DNA of 64,000 bases, taken from Reichenbachiella faecimaris. Its GTDB lineage: Bacteria; Bacteroidota; Bacteroidia; Cytophagales; Cyclobacteriaceae. Location: the NCBI RefSeq assembly GCF_900176375.1, contig NZ_FWYF01000001.1, forward strand, positions 310,001 to 374,000, given 5' to 3'. A model generated the notes under the pieces. It searched no databases and was not told the DNA's origin. It was given only the letters and a program-made list of their open reading frames with translations. A program made the translations under genes and the position numbers. Shown here piece after piece: positions 57,040 to 64,000 of the stretch (positions are counted from its first letter, which is position 1; the number at the start of each line of letters is the position of its first letter).

Positions 57040-57200
57040 AAATTCTCGTCATACTTATTGTGGTAAGTTTGGTGATTGCACTAGTTTTTTTAGCGCTTTT
57101 TGTTTGGTCCGTGAAATCAGATCAGTATGAAGATACAGATTCTCCAGCCATGAGGATTTTCTACGACGACAAACCTAGACCCTCGAACGTCAAGGATAAT
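57036..57200 (+). CDS. ccoS: cbb3-type cytochrome oxidase assembly protein CcoS
   Basis: A 54-residue membrane protein. It begins with one membrane helix (MKILVILIVVSLVIALVFLA), followed by LFVWSVKSDQYEDTDSPAMR and IFYDDKPRP, the conserved CcoS pattern (W-x-x-KSxQYDD, then a short acidic stretch). It is needed for cofactor insertion into cbb3 oxidase. It overlaps ccoI by 4 bp (ATGA). The FNR-type site of hemN begins 5 bp after its stop. Confidence 0.93.
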
Positions 57201-57204
57201 CAAT

Positions 57205-57216
57205 GATGCAAATCAT
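57205..57216 (+). promoter_or_regulatory. FNR-type site upstream of hemN
   Basis: TGAT-GCAA-ATCA, a perfect TGATNNNNATCA palindrome centred 75.5 bp before the hemN start codon. A -7-like TTGTTTTG begins 50.5 bp downstream of its centre. Confidence 0.65.
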
Positions 57217-57260
57217 GTTTTCCAATGATTTAGGACTTTAGAAATCAGGCAATGAGATAG

Positions 57261-57268
57261 TTGTTTTG
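57261..57268 (+). promoter_or_regulatory. -7-like element of hemN
   Basis: TTGTTTTG, one mismatch from TAnnTTTG, 18 bp before the hemN start codon. Its spacing from the FNR-type site is one base shorter than at the other three promoters. Confidence 0.4.
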
Positions 57269-57285
57269 CTACAAACATAAATCTC

Positions 57286-58644
57286 ATGACAACTTCTCTT
57301 ATTCGCAAATACAACATACCTGGCCCAAGATACACGAGCTACCCTACCGTGCCCCTCTGGAAAGAAGAATTAGACCTAGATCATTGGAAACAACAACTCA
57401 AGCAAACCTTCCACCTCACAAATAAGAATGAAGGCATCAGTCTCTACATCCACCTACCATATTGTGAAAGTCTGTGTACTTACTGTGGTTGCACGACGCG
57501 TATCACAGTTAATCACGCGGTAGAAAAACCGTATATTGACACCGTACTGAAAGAATGGGAACTGTATTTGAATTTATTTGAGGATGTCCCTGAATTGACA
57601 GAAATCCACCTAGGTGGTGGCACACCGACTTTCTTTGACCCTAAAAATTTGGCTAGACTTATTGAAGGTATCAGGCAAACTGTGACGGTCAGGGCAGGTG
57701 CCAAATTTGGTTTTGAAGGTCATCCAAACAATACAACAGAAGAACATTTACAGACCTTATATGATCTAGGGTTTAAACGTGTCAGTTTTGGCATTCAAGA
57801 TTTTGACCCTACAGTTCAGAAGATGATCAACAGAGTTCAAACTTATAATCAGGTCGAAAAAGTTGTGGATCAAGCTAGAACCATAGGCTATGAATCTATC
57901 AACTTTGATTTGATATATGGACTTCCCTTGCAAACTAAAAAAAGTATTACAGACACCTGTCAAAAAGTTCAAATTCTAAAACCTGATCGAATTGCTTTCT
58001 ACAGTTATGCACATGTGCCTTGGGTTAAACCCGGCCAACGCATGTTTACTGAGAAAGATCTACCCAGCCATGAAGAAAAAAGAGAACTCTATGAACTAGG
58101 CAAGCAGTTGCTCACTGAGATCGGATATGGGGAAATTGGAATGGATCACTTTTCATTACCTACAGATTCATTGTATATGGCATCTCATAATGGAGATATG
58201 CATCGCAATTTTATGGGATACACCACGCATCACAGTACGGTTTCCATAGGACTTGGTGTATCAGCCATTGGAGATTCTTGGAATGCTTATGGGCAAAACC
58301 TAAAAAGAGTAGAGGAATATAAAAAAGTGGTAGAGACTGGTGAATTTCCTATATTCAAAACTCACGTCCTCACAAAAAAGGAATCTTTTGTTCGCAAACA
58401 CATCACTAACCTCATGTGCCAATTTGAGACCTCCTGGGAACCGTCAGATTTAGCTACTGAAGTATTCAGCTCTGTTGACATCAAACTGACTGATATGATC
58501 GCGGATGATTTGGTCAGGCTCATACCAGGTCGTTTGACAATCACCAAAAAAGGCAGGCCTTTTGTGAGAAATGCTTGCATGGCCTTGGATATCCACTTGT
58601 GGAATAAAACTGATCAACAGCAAAAATTCAGTCTAACGATCTAA
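57286..58644 (+). CDS. hemN: Oxygen-independent coproporphyrinogen III oxidase
   Basis: A 452-residue radical-SAM enzyme that makes protoporphyrinogen IX without oxygen, for heme synthesis at low oxygen. The iron-sulfur Cys residues are C60, C64 and C67 in HLPYCESLCTYCGC, with the extra C69 as in true HemN. The GGGTPTF SAM-binding motif follows. The length is right for HemN proper, against the shorter HemW. It sits between the cbb3 assembly genes and the oxidase genes and supplies their heme. Confidence 0.96.
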   Translation: MTTSLIRKYNIPGPRYTSYPTVPLWKEELDLDHWKQQLKQTFHLTNKNEGISLYIHLPYCESLCTYCGCTTRITVNHAVEKPYIDTVLKEWELYLNLFEDVPELTEIHLGGGTPTFFDPKNLARLIEGIRQTVTVRAGAKFGFEGHPNNTTEEHLQTLYDLGFKRVSFGIQDFDPTVQKMINRVQTYNQVEKVVDQARTIGYESINFDLIYGLPLQTKKSITDTCQKVQILKPDRIAFYSYAHVPWVKPGQRMFTEKDLPSHEEKRELYELGKQLLTEIGYGEIGMDHFSLPTDSLYMASHNGDMHRNFMGYTTHHSTVSIGLGVSAIGDSWNAYGQNLKRVEEYKKVVETGEFPIFKTHVLTKKESFVRKHITNLMCQFETSWEPSDLATEVFSSVDIKLTDMIADDLVRLIPGRLTITKKGRPFVRNACMALDIHLWNKTDQQQKFSLTI

Positions 58645-58647
58645 ACC

Positions 58648-58659
58648 TGATCTAAATCA
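58648..58659 (+). promoter_or_regulatory. FNR-type site upstream of the usp pair
   Basis: TGAT-CTAA-ATCA, a perfect TGATNNNNATCA palindrome beginning 4 bp after the hemN stop and centred 89.5 bp before the usp start codon. A TACCTTAG -7-like box starts 51.5 bp from its centre. Confidence 0.65.
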
Positions 58660-58704
58660 TTTTTTGATTTGAGATTGCTCAGAGGATTGCCCTTAGGACT
58701 ACTC

Positions 58705-58712
58705 TACCTTAG
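58705..58712 (+). promoter_or_regulatory. -7-like element of the usp pair
   Basis: TACCTTAG, one mismatch from TAnnTTTG, with the same TAnnTTAGTG extension as at the ccoN promoter (60730). It is 31 bp before the start codon. Confidence 0.5.
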
Positions 58713-58742
58713 TGTCATTAAATAACCAAACACAATTAAATC

Positions 58743-59585
58743 ATGCAAACAATAGCTGTTCCATACGATTTTAGTGAGTACGCAGAGGCCGCATTAGATT
58801 TTGCCATCCAGATCGGAGAAAAAACCAATGCTACTATCAGGCTCATTCATGTGATAGAATATCCGCTCGCCACAACCTTTAATGTAACGGGTGAAGTTGA
58901 AGAATATGAGCCCATGGATAAGATTTATGCCCTTGAACTGATCAAAAAAACCAATGAGAGAATGGCAAAAGTCATATCAGACCACAATCAGAATGTTACT
59001 ATACAGCGAACCATACTCATGGGCAAAGCATACGATGGCATCACTGACCAAATAGAAGAAACTGAAGCTGACCTGATAGTAATGGGTACCAAAGGCGCTA
59101 CAGGCCTCAAAGAGCTCTTTGTAGGTTCTAACACAGAAAAAATCGTTCGTAACGCCCACTGTCCTGTTCTAGCCATTCATAAGAAATGTGATATCAATGC
59201 AATTAAAAATGTGGTCTTTGCCTCTGACCTTGATGGAACGCATAGCAAAGTATTACAGACCTTTAAGTATTATCAGGAGTTGTTTGATGCCAAACTACAT
59301 TTGGTGTGGGTAGACACTCCACATAATTCTGTAAATGGTGACCTAGCAAAAGAGAGACTTAAAGCTCTGGCCATTGATAATCACTTGAAAAATTACGAAG
59401 TGCACGTAACCAAAGCATTCCAACCAGAAGAAGGCATACTAACTTTTGGATGGCAGATAAAAGCAGACCTGATTGCCATGAGCACACATAGTCATAAAGG
59501 ACTCATTCATTTATTTGTAGGCAGTGTGGCTGAAGATGTGGTAAACCATAGCAACCTTCCAGTATGGACTTGTACAATCAAATAA
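58743..59585 (+). CDS. Tandem-domain universal stress protein
   Basis: A 280-residue protein with two Usp domains. The first runs to about residue 145 with AVPYDFSEYAEAALDFA and the nucleotide-binding run MGTKGATGLKELFVGSNTEKIVRNAHCPVLAIH (cited in short). The second, to the end, has VVFASDLDG and MSTHSHKGLIHLFVGSVAEDVVNHSNLPVW. Both keep the GxxG...GS ATP-binding pattern. It is followed 7 bp later by a second tandem usp gene. It is probably induced with cbb3 oxidase under microaerobic conditions. Confidence 0.93.
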   Translation: MQTIAVPYDFSEYAEAALDFAIQIGEKTNATIRLIHVIEYPLATTFNVTGEVEEYEPMDKIYALELIKKTNERMAKVISDHNQNVTIQRTILMGKAYDGITDQIEETEADLIVMGTKGATGLKELFVGSNTEKIVRNAHCPVLAIHKKCDINAIKNVVFASDLDGTHSKVLQTFKYYQELFDAKLHLVWVDTPHNSVNGDLAKERLKALAIDNHLKNYEVHVTKAFQPEEGILTFGWQIKADLIAMSTHSHKGLIHLFVGSVAEDVVNHSNLPVWTCTIK

Positions 59586-59592
59586 AATCGTC

Positions 59593-60429
59593 ATGAAAAT
59601 AAATACTATTCTAGTCCCAATGGACTATTCACCTTGTGCAAAAAACGCTTTTGAAACGGCTCTGATTCTAGCAAAAAAGGCTCAGGCAAATATACAAGTA
59701 GTATCTGTGTCACACATGCCTCATATACACGCAGAGGTGGTCGGGGCAGCTAGCATTATCCAACCACTTCTTCAAGAGTATCATGAGCAATTAGACCAAC
59801 AATTCGAAGAATTAATTTCCTCAAGTAACATCGAAGAAGTTTCAGTAACAAACACTAAGTACAATGCTCCTTTACACGACGCCATATACAGCTGCACCAT
59901 ACAAAATGAATGCGACCTGATAGTCACTGGTACCAAGTCCCAGCAGGACTGGCTCACCCAGTTAGTTGGGAGCAATAGCATGGACATGGTCGAAAGAGCT
60001 AAAATCCCAGTTCTTGTCATTCCTGAGCGTGTTAAGTCACCTTCATTCAAGAAAATTGGTGTAGCCGTAGATTACTCAGATTTCACAGATCCTGAGATAT
60101 TAGCACCTCTTAGGGATTTTGCTACTTTCAATTTTTCATCACTTTGTTTTTTGAATGTGACAGAAAAGCAGCATAAGCTTTTCGTTTATGATGACGTAAA
60201 ACTGCGTATTTCCGACTATTTTAATGGTCTCAAGCAGTCTTACCACACTTTCACTGATAGCAGGCCACTTGATGAAATATTGAATGAGGCCATAAACGAT
60301 TTAGGTCTTGGCATGCTATTTATGCTTCCCAAAAACCACTCAATCATAGAAAGATTAATTGGAACAAGACATACCAAGTCCATGGTTAAGCATATCGCCA
60401 TACCTCTAATGACCATACACGAAAAATAA
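59593..60429 (+). CDS. Tandem-domain universal stress protein (second)
   Basis: A 278-residue paralogue of the preceding gene. The first domain begins ILVPMDYSPCAKNAFETAL and ends with TGTKSQQDWLTQLVGSNSMD, keeping the ATP loop. The second domain begins IGVAVDYSDF and its end, MLPKNHSIIERLIGTRHTKSMV, has a degenerate loop, so nucleotide binding may be limited to the first domain. It is cotranscribed with the preceding usp and the small PLDc_N gene that starts 8 bp later. Confidence 0.9.
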   Translation: MKINTILVPMDYSPCAKNAFETALILAKKAQANIQVVSVSHMPHIHAEVVGAASIIQPLLQEYHEQLDQQFEELISSSNIEEVSVTNTKYNAPLHDAIYSCTIQNECDLIVTGTKSQQDWLTQLVGSNSMDMVERAKIPVLVIPERVKSPSFKKIGVAVDYSDFTDPEILAPLRDFATFNFSSLCFLNVTEKQHKLFVYDDVKLRISDYFNGLKQSYHTFTDSRPLDEILNEAINDLGLGMLFMLPKNHSIIERLIGTRHTKSMVKHIAIPLMTIHEK

Positions 60430-60437
60430 CCTGAACT

Positions 60438-60605
60438 ATGAACGGAATTATTTTCGCATTGATTGCTTCAGCATTTGCCATTTGGGCACTCATTGCTGTC
60501 GCCAACAGCAAGCTAAGTACGAATAAAAAAATCCTTTGGTTTGCACTTATCATTTTAGTGCCTTTTATCGGCCCAATCGCCTACTGGTTCAGGTATAAAT
60601 ATTGA
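60438..60605 (+). CDS. Small membrane protein, PLDc_N domain
   Basis: A 55-residue protein with two membrane helices joined by a short basic loop. The second helix, KKILWFALIILVPFIGPIAYWF, is the signature of the phospholipase_D-nuclease N-terminal (PLDc_N) family, which normally precedes a catalytic domain but is found here alone, as is common for small proteins of this family. It starts 8 bp after the second usp gene. The function is unknown; its place in the cbb3 cluster hints at a membrane role under low oxygen. Confidence 0.8.
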   Translation: MNGIIFALIASAFAIWALIAVANSKLSTNKKILWFALIILVPFIGPIAYWFRYKY

Positions 60606-60672
60606 GTGCATAAATGACTCTTAAAACTGAATATTCTTTTTTTGAAATTACTGAACAGCAAACTGTTTCACA

Positions 60673-60684
60673 TGATATTAATCA
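60673..60684 (+). promoter_or_regulatory. FNR-type site upstream of ccoNO
   Basis: TGAT-ATTA-ATCA, a perfect palindrome extended to CATGAT-ATTA-ATCATG (60671-60686), centred 89.5 bp before the ccoN start codon. A TAATTTAG -7-like box starts 51.5 bp from its centre. Confidence 0.7.
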
Positions 60685-60729
60685 TGTTTTTGAATGATTA
60701 TAAAAATTCCAAGACCTGACATTGTAACT

Positions 60730-60737
60730 TAATTTAG
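60730..60737 (+). promoter_or_regulatory. -7-like element of ccoNO
   Basis: TAATTTAG, one mismatch from TAnnTTTG, at the same spacing from the FNR-type site as in the usp promoters. It is 31 bp before the start codon, identical to the usp pair. Confidence 0.5.
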
Positions 60738-60767
60738 TGCTCAAATCATAAAATCAATTGCCTCGAT

Positions 60768-62885
60768 ATGGAACTAGAAAAATTCAGCTATGACAATAAG
60801 ATTGTCAAGTACTTTACTATTGCCTCCATTGTATTTGGAGTGGTGGCTATGTTGGCAGGTCTGACTGCAGCTATACAGCTCTTCTACCCTGCTTTCAACT
60901 TCGACTTACAATACACGACATTTGGCAGAGTCAGACCGTTGCATACCAATGCCGTCATTTTTGCTTTTGTAGGCAATGCCATGTTTGCTGGTGTCTATTA
61001 CTCCATGCAAAGGCTCTTGAAAACCAGAATGTTCAACGACCTACTTTCCTGGATTCATTTCTGGGGATGGCAATTGATTATTCTAGCAGCAGCTATTACG
61101 TTACCCATGGGTTTTACGACCAGTAAAGAATATGCGGAATTAGAATGGCCAATTGATATCGCGATCACTTTGATTTGGGTGATTTTCGGAATCAACATGA
61201 TAGGGACGATTATCAAAAGACGTGAGCGTCACATGTATGTTGCCATTTGGTTCTATATAGCTACGTTCGTCACTGTAGCTGTTCTCCATGTTGTAAATTC
61301 CATGGAGATTCCAGTTACTTTATTTAAGAGTTACTCCTGGTACGCTGGTGTACAAGATGCATTGGTACAATGGTGGTACGGGCACAACGCTGTTGCATTT
61401 TTCCTAACTACCCCATTTTTAGGAATCATGTATTACTACCTTCCTAAGGCTGCCAATAGACCAGTATACTCCTATCGACTTTCGATCATTCACTTTTGGT
61501 CATTGATTTTTATCTATATCTGGGCTGGCCCTCACCATTTACTTTACACTTCATTACCAGACTGGGCACAGTCATTAGGCGTGGTATTTTCTATCATGCT
61601 CATCGCTCCATCTTGGGGAGGAATGCTCAATGGACTTTTAACTCTTAGAGGTGCTTGGGATCGTGTGAGAGAAGATCCAGTACTAAAATTTATGGTGGTG
61701 GCAGTGACTGCTTATGGTATGGCTACTTTTGAAGGCCCTATGCTTTCGCTTAAAAATGTAAGTGCCATAGCTCACTACACAGATTGGATTGTGGCTCACG
61801 TTCATGTAGGTGGTTTAGGATGGAATGGGTTTCTAATCTTTGGCATGTTCTATTGGCTTGTTCCCAAAATGTGGAAGACTGAACTATTTTCCAGAAATCT
61901 AGCCAATACACATTTCTGGCTAGGTACGCTAGGAATTATTTTTTATGCATTACCTCTATACATTGCAGGCATCACGCAGGCCTCTATGTGGAAGCAATTT
62001 GATGCAGAGGGATTCTTAGTTTATAAAAACTTCCTAGAAACTGTGGTTCAGATCTTACCCATGTACATGCTACGTGCAGTAGGTGGCAGTTTGTATTTGA
62101 TTGGTGTATTCATCATGATTTACAATTTGATTAAAACCGCAGGTATTGGATCTTTTGTAAGTGACGAAGAAGCTGAAGCGCCAGCCTTAGAAAAGAAAGA
62201 AATTACTGGCGGACACTGGCATAGCGTACTGGAAAGAAAACCTGTGATTTTTACTGCTTTGTCTTTAGTTGCCATTTTAATTGGTGGTATTATAGAAATG
62301 GTCCCTACGTTTTTGATCAAATCAAATGTCCCCACCATAGCTTCTGTAAAACCATATACTCCACTTGAATTGTTCGGTAGAGATATCTACATCAGAGAAG
62401 GTTGCAATAATTGTCACTCTCAGATGATCAGACCATTTAGATCCGAAACAGAGCGATATGGTGAATATTCTAAAGCTGGCGAGTTTGTTTACGATCACCC
62501 CTTCCTTTGGGGATCAAAGCGTACTGGCCCAGATTTAGCACGTGAAGGTGTGGGGAAACTAAAAAAATCTGATTCCTGGCATTTCTATCACATGCTAGAT
62601 CCTGCTCAAGTATCAGAAGGATCAATCATGCCTCCATACCCATGGCTATTTGAACAAAGCATAGACCAAGGCTTAACTGCTAGTAAAATCAATGCATTGA
62701 GGACTGTAGGTGTACCCTATCCAGATGGATATGAAGAAAGCGCTAATAACGATTTGCAAGCTCAGGCTAAAACCATCACAGACAATCTTGCAGCTGAAGA
62801 TATTGAGATATCAGGAGATGCAGAAATCATAGCATTGATTGCTTATCTACAAAGACTAGGAAAGGATATTACTGTAAAAGACTAA
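60768..62885 (+). CDS. ccoNO: cbb3-type cytochrome c oxidase fused subunits I and II
   Basis: A 705-residue fusion of CcoN and CcoO, the high-affinity terminal oxidase core in the inner membrane. The CcoN part (about 1-480) has heme and CuB ligands in RPLHTNAVIFAF (His59), WWYGHNAVAFFLT, GPHHLLYTS and HYTDWIVAHVHVGGLGWNG. A further membrane anchor near 505-525 leads to CcoO, whose single heme c motif is CNNCH (Cys546, Cys549, His550), followed by SQMIRPF. N-O fusions are usual in Bacteroidota. It is followed by ccoQ and ccoP. Confidence 0.97.
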   Translation: MELEKFSYDNKIVKYFTIASIVFGVVAMLAGLTAAIQLFYPAFNFDLQYTTFGRVRPLHTNAVIFAFVGNAMFAGVYYSMQRLLKTRMFNDLLSWIHFWGWQLIILAAAITLPMGFTTSKEYAELEWPIDIAITLIWVIFGINMIGTIIKRRERHMYVAIWFYIATFVTVAVLHVVNSMEIPVTLFKSYSWYAGVQDALVQWWYGHNAVAFFLTTPFLGIMYYYLPKAANRPVYSYRLSIIHFWSLIFIYIWAGPHHLLYTSLPDWAQSLGVVFSIMLIAPSWGGMLNGLLTLRGAWDRVREDPVLKFMVVAVTAYGMATFEGPMLSLKNVSAIAHYTDWIVAHVHVGGLGWNGFLIFGMFYWLVPKMWKTELFSRNLANTHFWLGTLGIIFYALPLYIAGITQASMWKQFDAEGFLVYKNFLETVVQILPMYMLRAVGGSLYLIGVFIMIYNLIKTAGIGSFVSDEEAEAPALEKKEITGGHWHSVLERKPVIFTALSLVAILIGGIIEMVPTFLIKSNVPTIASVKPYTPLELFGRDIYIREGCNNCHSQMIRPFRSETERYGEYSKAGEFVYDHPFLWGSKRTGPDLAREGVGKLKKSDSWHFYHMLDPAQVSEGSIMPPYPWLFEQSIDQGLTASKINALRTVGVPYPDGYEESANNDLQAQAKTITDNLAAEDIEISGDAEIIALIAYLQRLGKDITVKD

Positions 62886-62898
62886 AAGGAAAAAAATT

Positions 62899-63072
62899 AT
62901 GTTTAAATACTATTTCGAACAGGTAAATGGTGTGGAAATATGGCCAATTATTTCCTTATCCATCTTTTTTATCTTTTTTGTTGGCCTGCTGTGGTGGGTA
63001 TTCAAAGGAGTAAGCAATTCATACATTGATGAAATGAAAAATCTTCCGATCAATAAAACCCTTAAATCTTAA
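62899..63072 (+). CDS. ccoQ: cbb3-type cytochrome c oxidase subunit CcoQ
   Basis: A 57-residue protein. An N-terminal amphipathic part (MFKYYFEQVNGVEIWP) is followed by one membrane helix (IISLSIFFIFFVGLLWWVF) and a short charged tail. This size and topology, and its place between ccoNO (13 bp upstream) and ccoP (4 bp downstream), identify CcoQ/FixQ, which stabilises the oxidase complex. Confidence 0.88.
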   Translation: MFKYYFEQVNGVEIWPIISLSIFFIFFVGLLWWVFKGVSNSYIDEMKNLPINKTLKS

Positions 63073-63076
63073 TCAA

Positions 63077-63976
63077 ATGGCGAATATCAAAAAATATATT
63101 AAAGGGCTAGGGGTTTGTTTGATATTACTTCTTACAGGACCCATAACTTTTGCACAGACTGAAAGCCTAGGCATGATGGAATCACTTGATCCTTCAAAAA
63201 TCATGACCATTCTGGTTCTCATAGTGATGCTTTTGGTATTATTAGTGGCTTTTTACCTTCTAATCATCTTGCGATTCATGGTGAGAGAAGATGCCATCAG
63301 AAGAGCCAAAGAAAAGGGTGTGGAGTATGTGGAAGAACCAAGTGCCTGGTCTAAATTTTATGCAGGATTGACTGATGCTGTTCCTATTGAGCATGAAGCT
63401 ACAGTAGAACTAGATCACAATTATGATGGAATTCGTGAATTGGATAATCACCTACCACCCTGGTGGAAATACATGTTTTATGCCTCGATAGTCTTCGCAG
63501 TTGTCTACATGTTTATGTATCATATAAATGGTTCGCTTCCATTGCAGGTACAAGAATATGAAATAGCCATGGCCGAAGCTCAAGCTAATAAACCCAATGT
63601 TGAGGAAGGTAGTTCTATTGATGAATCCAATATTGTCTTCTCTGATGACCCAGTTGTATTAGCGAGTGGGAAGACTGTTTATGATAGAAACTGTGTCGCT
63701 TGCCATAAGGCTGCAGGTGAAGGGGGGATTGGCCCAAATCTTACAGATGACTATTGGTTACATGGTGGAGGTATTCAGGACATTTATAACACCATAAAAA
63801 ATGGTGTGCCTGATAAAGGTATGATTGCTTGGGGAGATGTACTTTCTCCATCCAAAATGAATGATGTTTCTTCCTACATTCATACCTTAAAAGGAACAAA
63901 CCCAGACAATGCAAAAGCACCTCAAGGTGATGTATATAAAGAAGAAGTACTGGCAGAAGAAGGGGCATCAGAATAA
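63077..63976 (+). CDS. ccoP: cbb3-type cytochrome c oxidase subunit III, single heme
   Basis: A 299-residue membrane-anchored cytochrome c. It has an N-terminal signal-like segment and membrane helix (to about residue 70) and a FixP_N-type segment with NLPPWW-like DNHLPPWWKYMFYASIVF (second helix, about 127-150). One cytochrome c domain follows with CVACH (Cys206, Cys209, His210) and a later Met ligand candidate in GMIAWG. Proteobacterial CcoP carries two heme c groups; only one CxxCH is present here, so electron entry is through a shorter heme chain. It follows ccoQ by 4 bp. Confidence 0.94.
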   Translation: MANIKKYIKGLGVCLILLLTGPITFAQTESLGMMESLDPSKIMTILVLIVMLLVLLVAFYLLIILRFMVREDAIRRAKEKGVEYVEEPSAWSKFYAGLTDAVPIEHEATVELDHNYDGIRELDNHLPPWWKYMFYASIVFAVVYMFMYHINGSLPLQVQEYEIAMAEAQANKPNVEEGSSIDESNIVFSDDPVVLASGKTVYDRNCVACHKAAGEGGIGPNLTDDYWLHGGGIQDIYNTIKNGVPDKGMIAWGDVLSPSKMNDVSSYIHTLKGTNPDNAKAPQGDVYKEEVLAEEGASE

Positions 63977-63978
63977 AA

Positions 63979-64000
63979 ATGGATAATCACTACGAGTTTG
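63979..64000 (+). CDS. ccoG: Start of the next gene, probably ccoG (3' truncated)
   Basis: Only seven codons are visible (MDNHYEF), starting 2 bp after the ccoP stop. The position directly after ccoP and an MDN start fit CcoG/FixG, the iron-sulfur protein of cbb3 assembly. The identification rests on gene order. Confidence 0.45.

Noticed and set aside
60663-60678. TGTTTCAC half of a parS-like sequence upstream of ccoN
   Set aside because: Only the first eight bases match parS (TGTTTCACGTGAAACA). The second half diverges and overlaps the FNR-type palindrome, and parS is expected nearer the origin or parAB.

Overview
The window reads as a chromosomal segment of a marine-type Bacteroidota, most likely order Cytophagales. 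This rests on SusC/SusD pairs, a type IX secretion C-terminal sorting domain, LytTR-type two-component genes, fused ccoN-ccoO, a NagB/PIG-L fusion, and promoters of the Bacteroidota TAnnTTTG type. A Reichenbachiella/Fulvivirga-like genus is only a guess. I saw no phage, IS element, CRISPR array, rRNA or tRNA. Nothing in gene content or base composition by eye suggests recent transfer, apart from the extremely repetitive giant gene.

Layout. (1) 1-8.6 kb is a housekeeping block: the 3' end of ung, then on the minus strand parA-parB-DUF5683-dapB-lepB and pyrG-yidC. (2) 8.8-12.5 kb holds an ECF sigma factor, a single-TM acidic partner (probable anti-sigma), a Spy/CpxP-like periplasmic protein and two outer-membrane beta-barrel-like proteins. 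(3) 12.5-22.7 kb, all minus strand, is an amino-sugar (GlcNAc) utilisation island: SusC, SusD, a NagB-PIG-L fusion, a NagX/HGSNAT-like membrane acyltransferase, a BadF/NAGK-type kinase and a ROK kinase, with no local glycoside hydrolase. (4) 23.0-28.3 kb carries a large FG-GAP/ASPIC-UnbV lipoprotein followed by a LytS-type kinase and LytTR regulator. (5) 28.4-38.4 kb is mixed metabolism: xseAB, two esterase-type hydrolases, dapD, an acyl-CoA dehydrogenase with an APH-type kinase (the two halves of ACAD10/11), a CmpX-like channel, DUF4202 and SlyD. (6) 38.4-50.6 kb is a DUF2490 protein and one 3,747-residue secreted protein made mostly of thrombospondin type 3-like Asp-rich repeats. (7) 50.8-64.0 kb is a microaerobic respiration island.

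The most interesting system is in region 7. A PAS histidine kinase with FixL-like heme-ligand positions (His61, Arg81) is translationally coupled to a response regulator whose output is a CRP/FNR DNA-binding domain. Both face away from a run of usp, ccoI, ccoS, hemN, usp, usp, ccoNO, ccoQ, ccoP and ccoG genes. Upstream of the four likely transcription units (usp-ccoI-ccoS, hemN, usp-usp-PLDc_N, ccoNOQPG) I find the same promoter layout: an FNR-type palindrome TGA(T/C)NNNNATCA, then 51.5 bp (50.5 in one case) from its centre to the start of a TAnnTTTG-like -7 box. This predicts a self-contained oxygen-responsive circuit in which the hybrid receiver-CRP protein, which lacks FNR-type iron-sulfur cysteines, takes the FNR role and the kinase does the sensing. 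The same site could also autoregulate the kinase operon.
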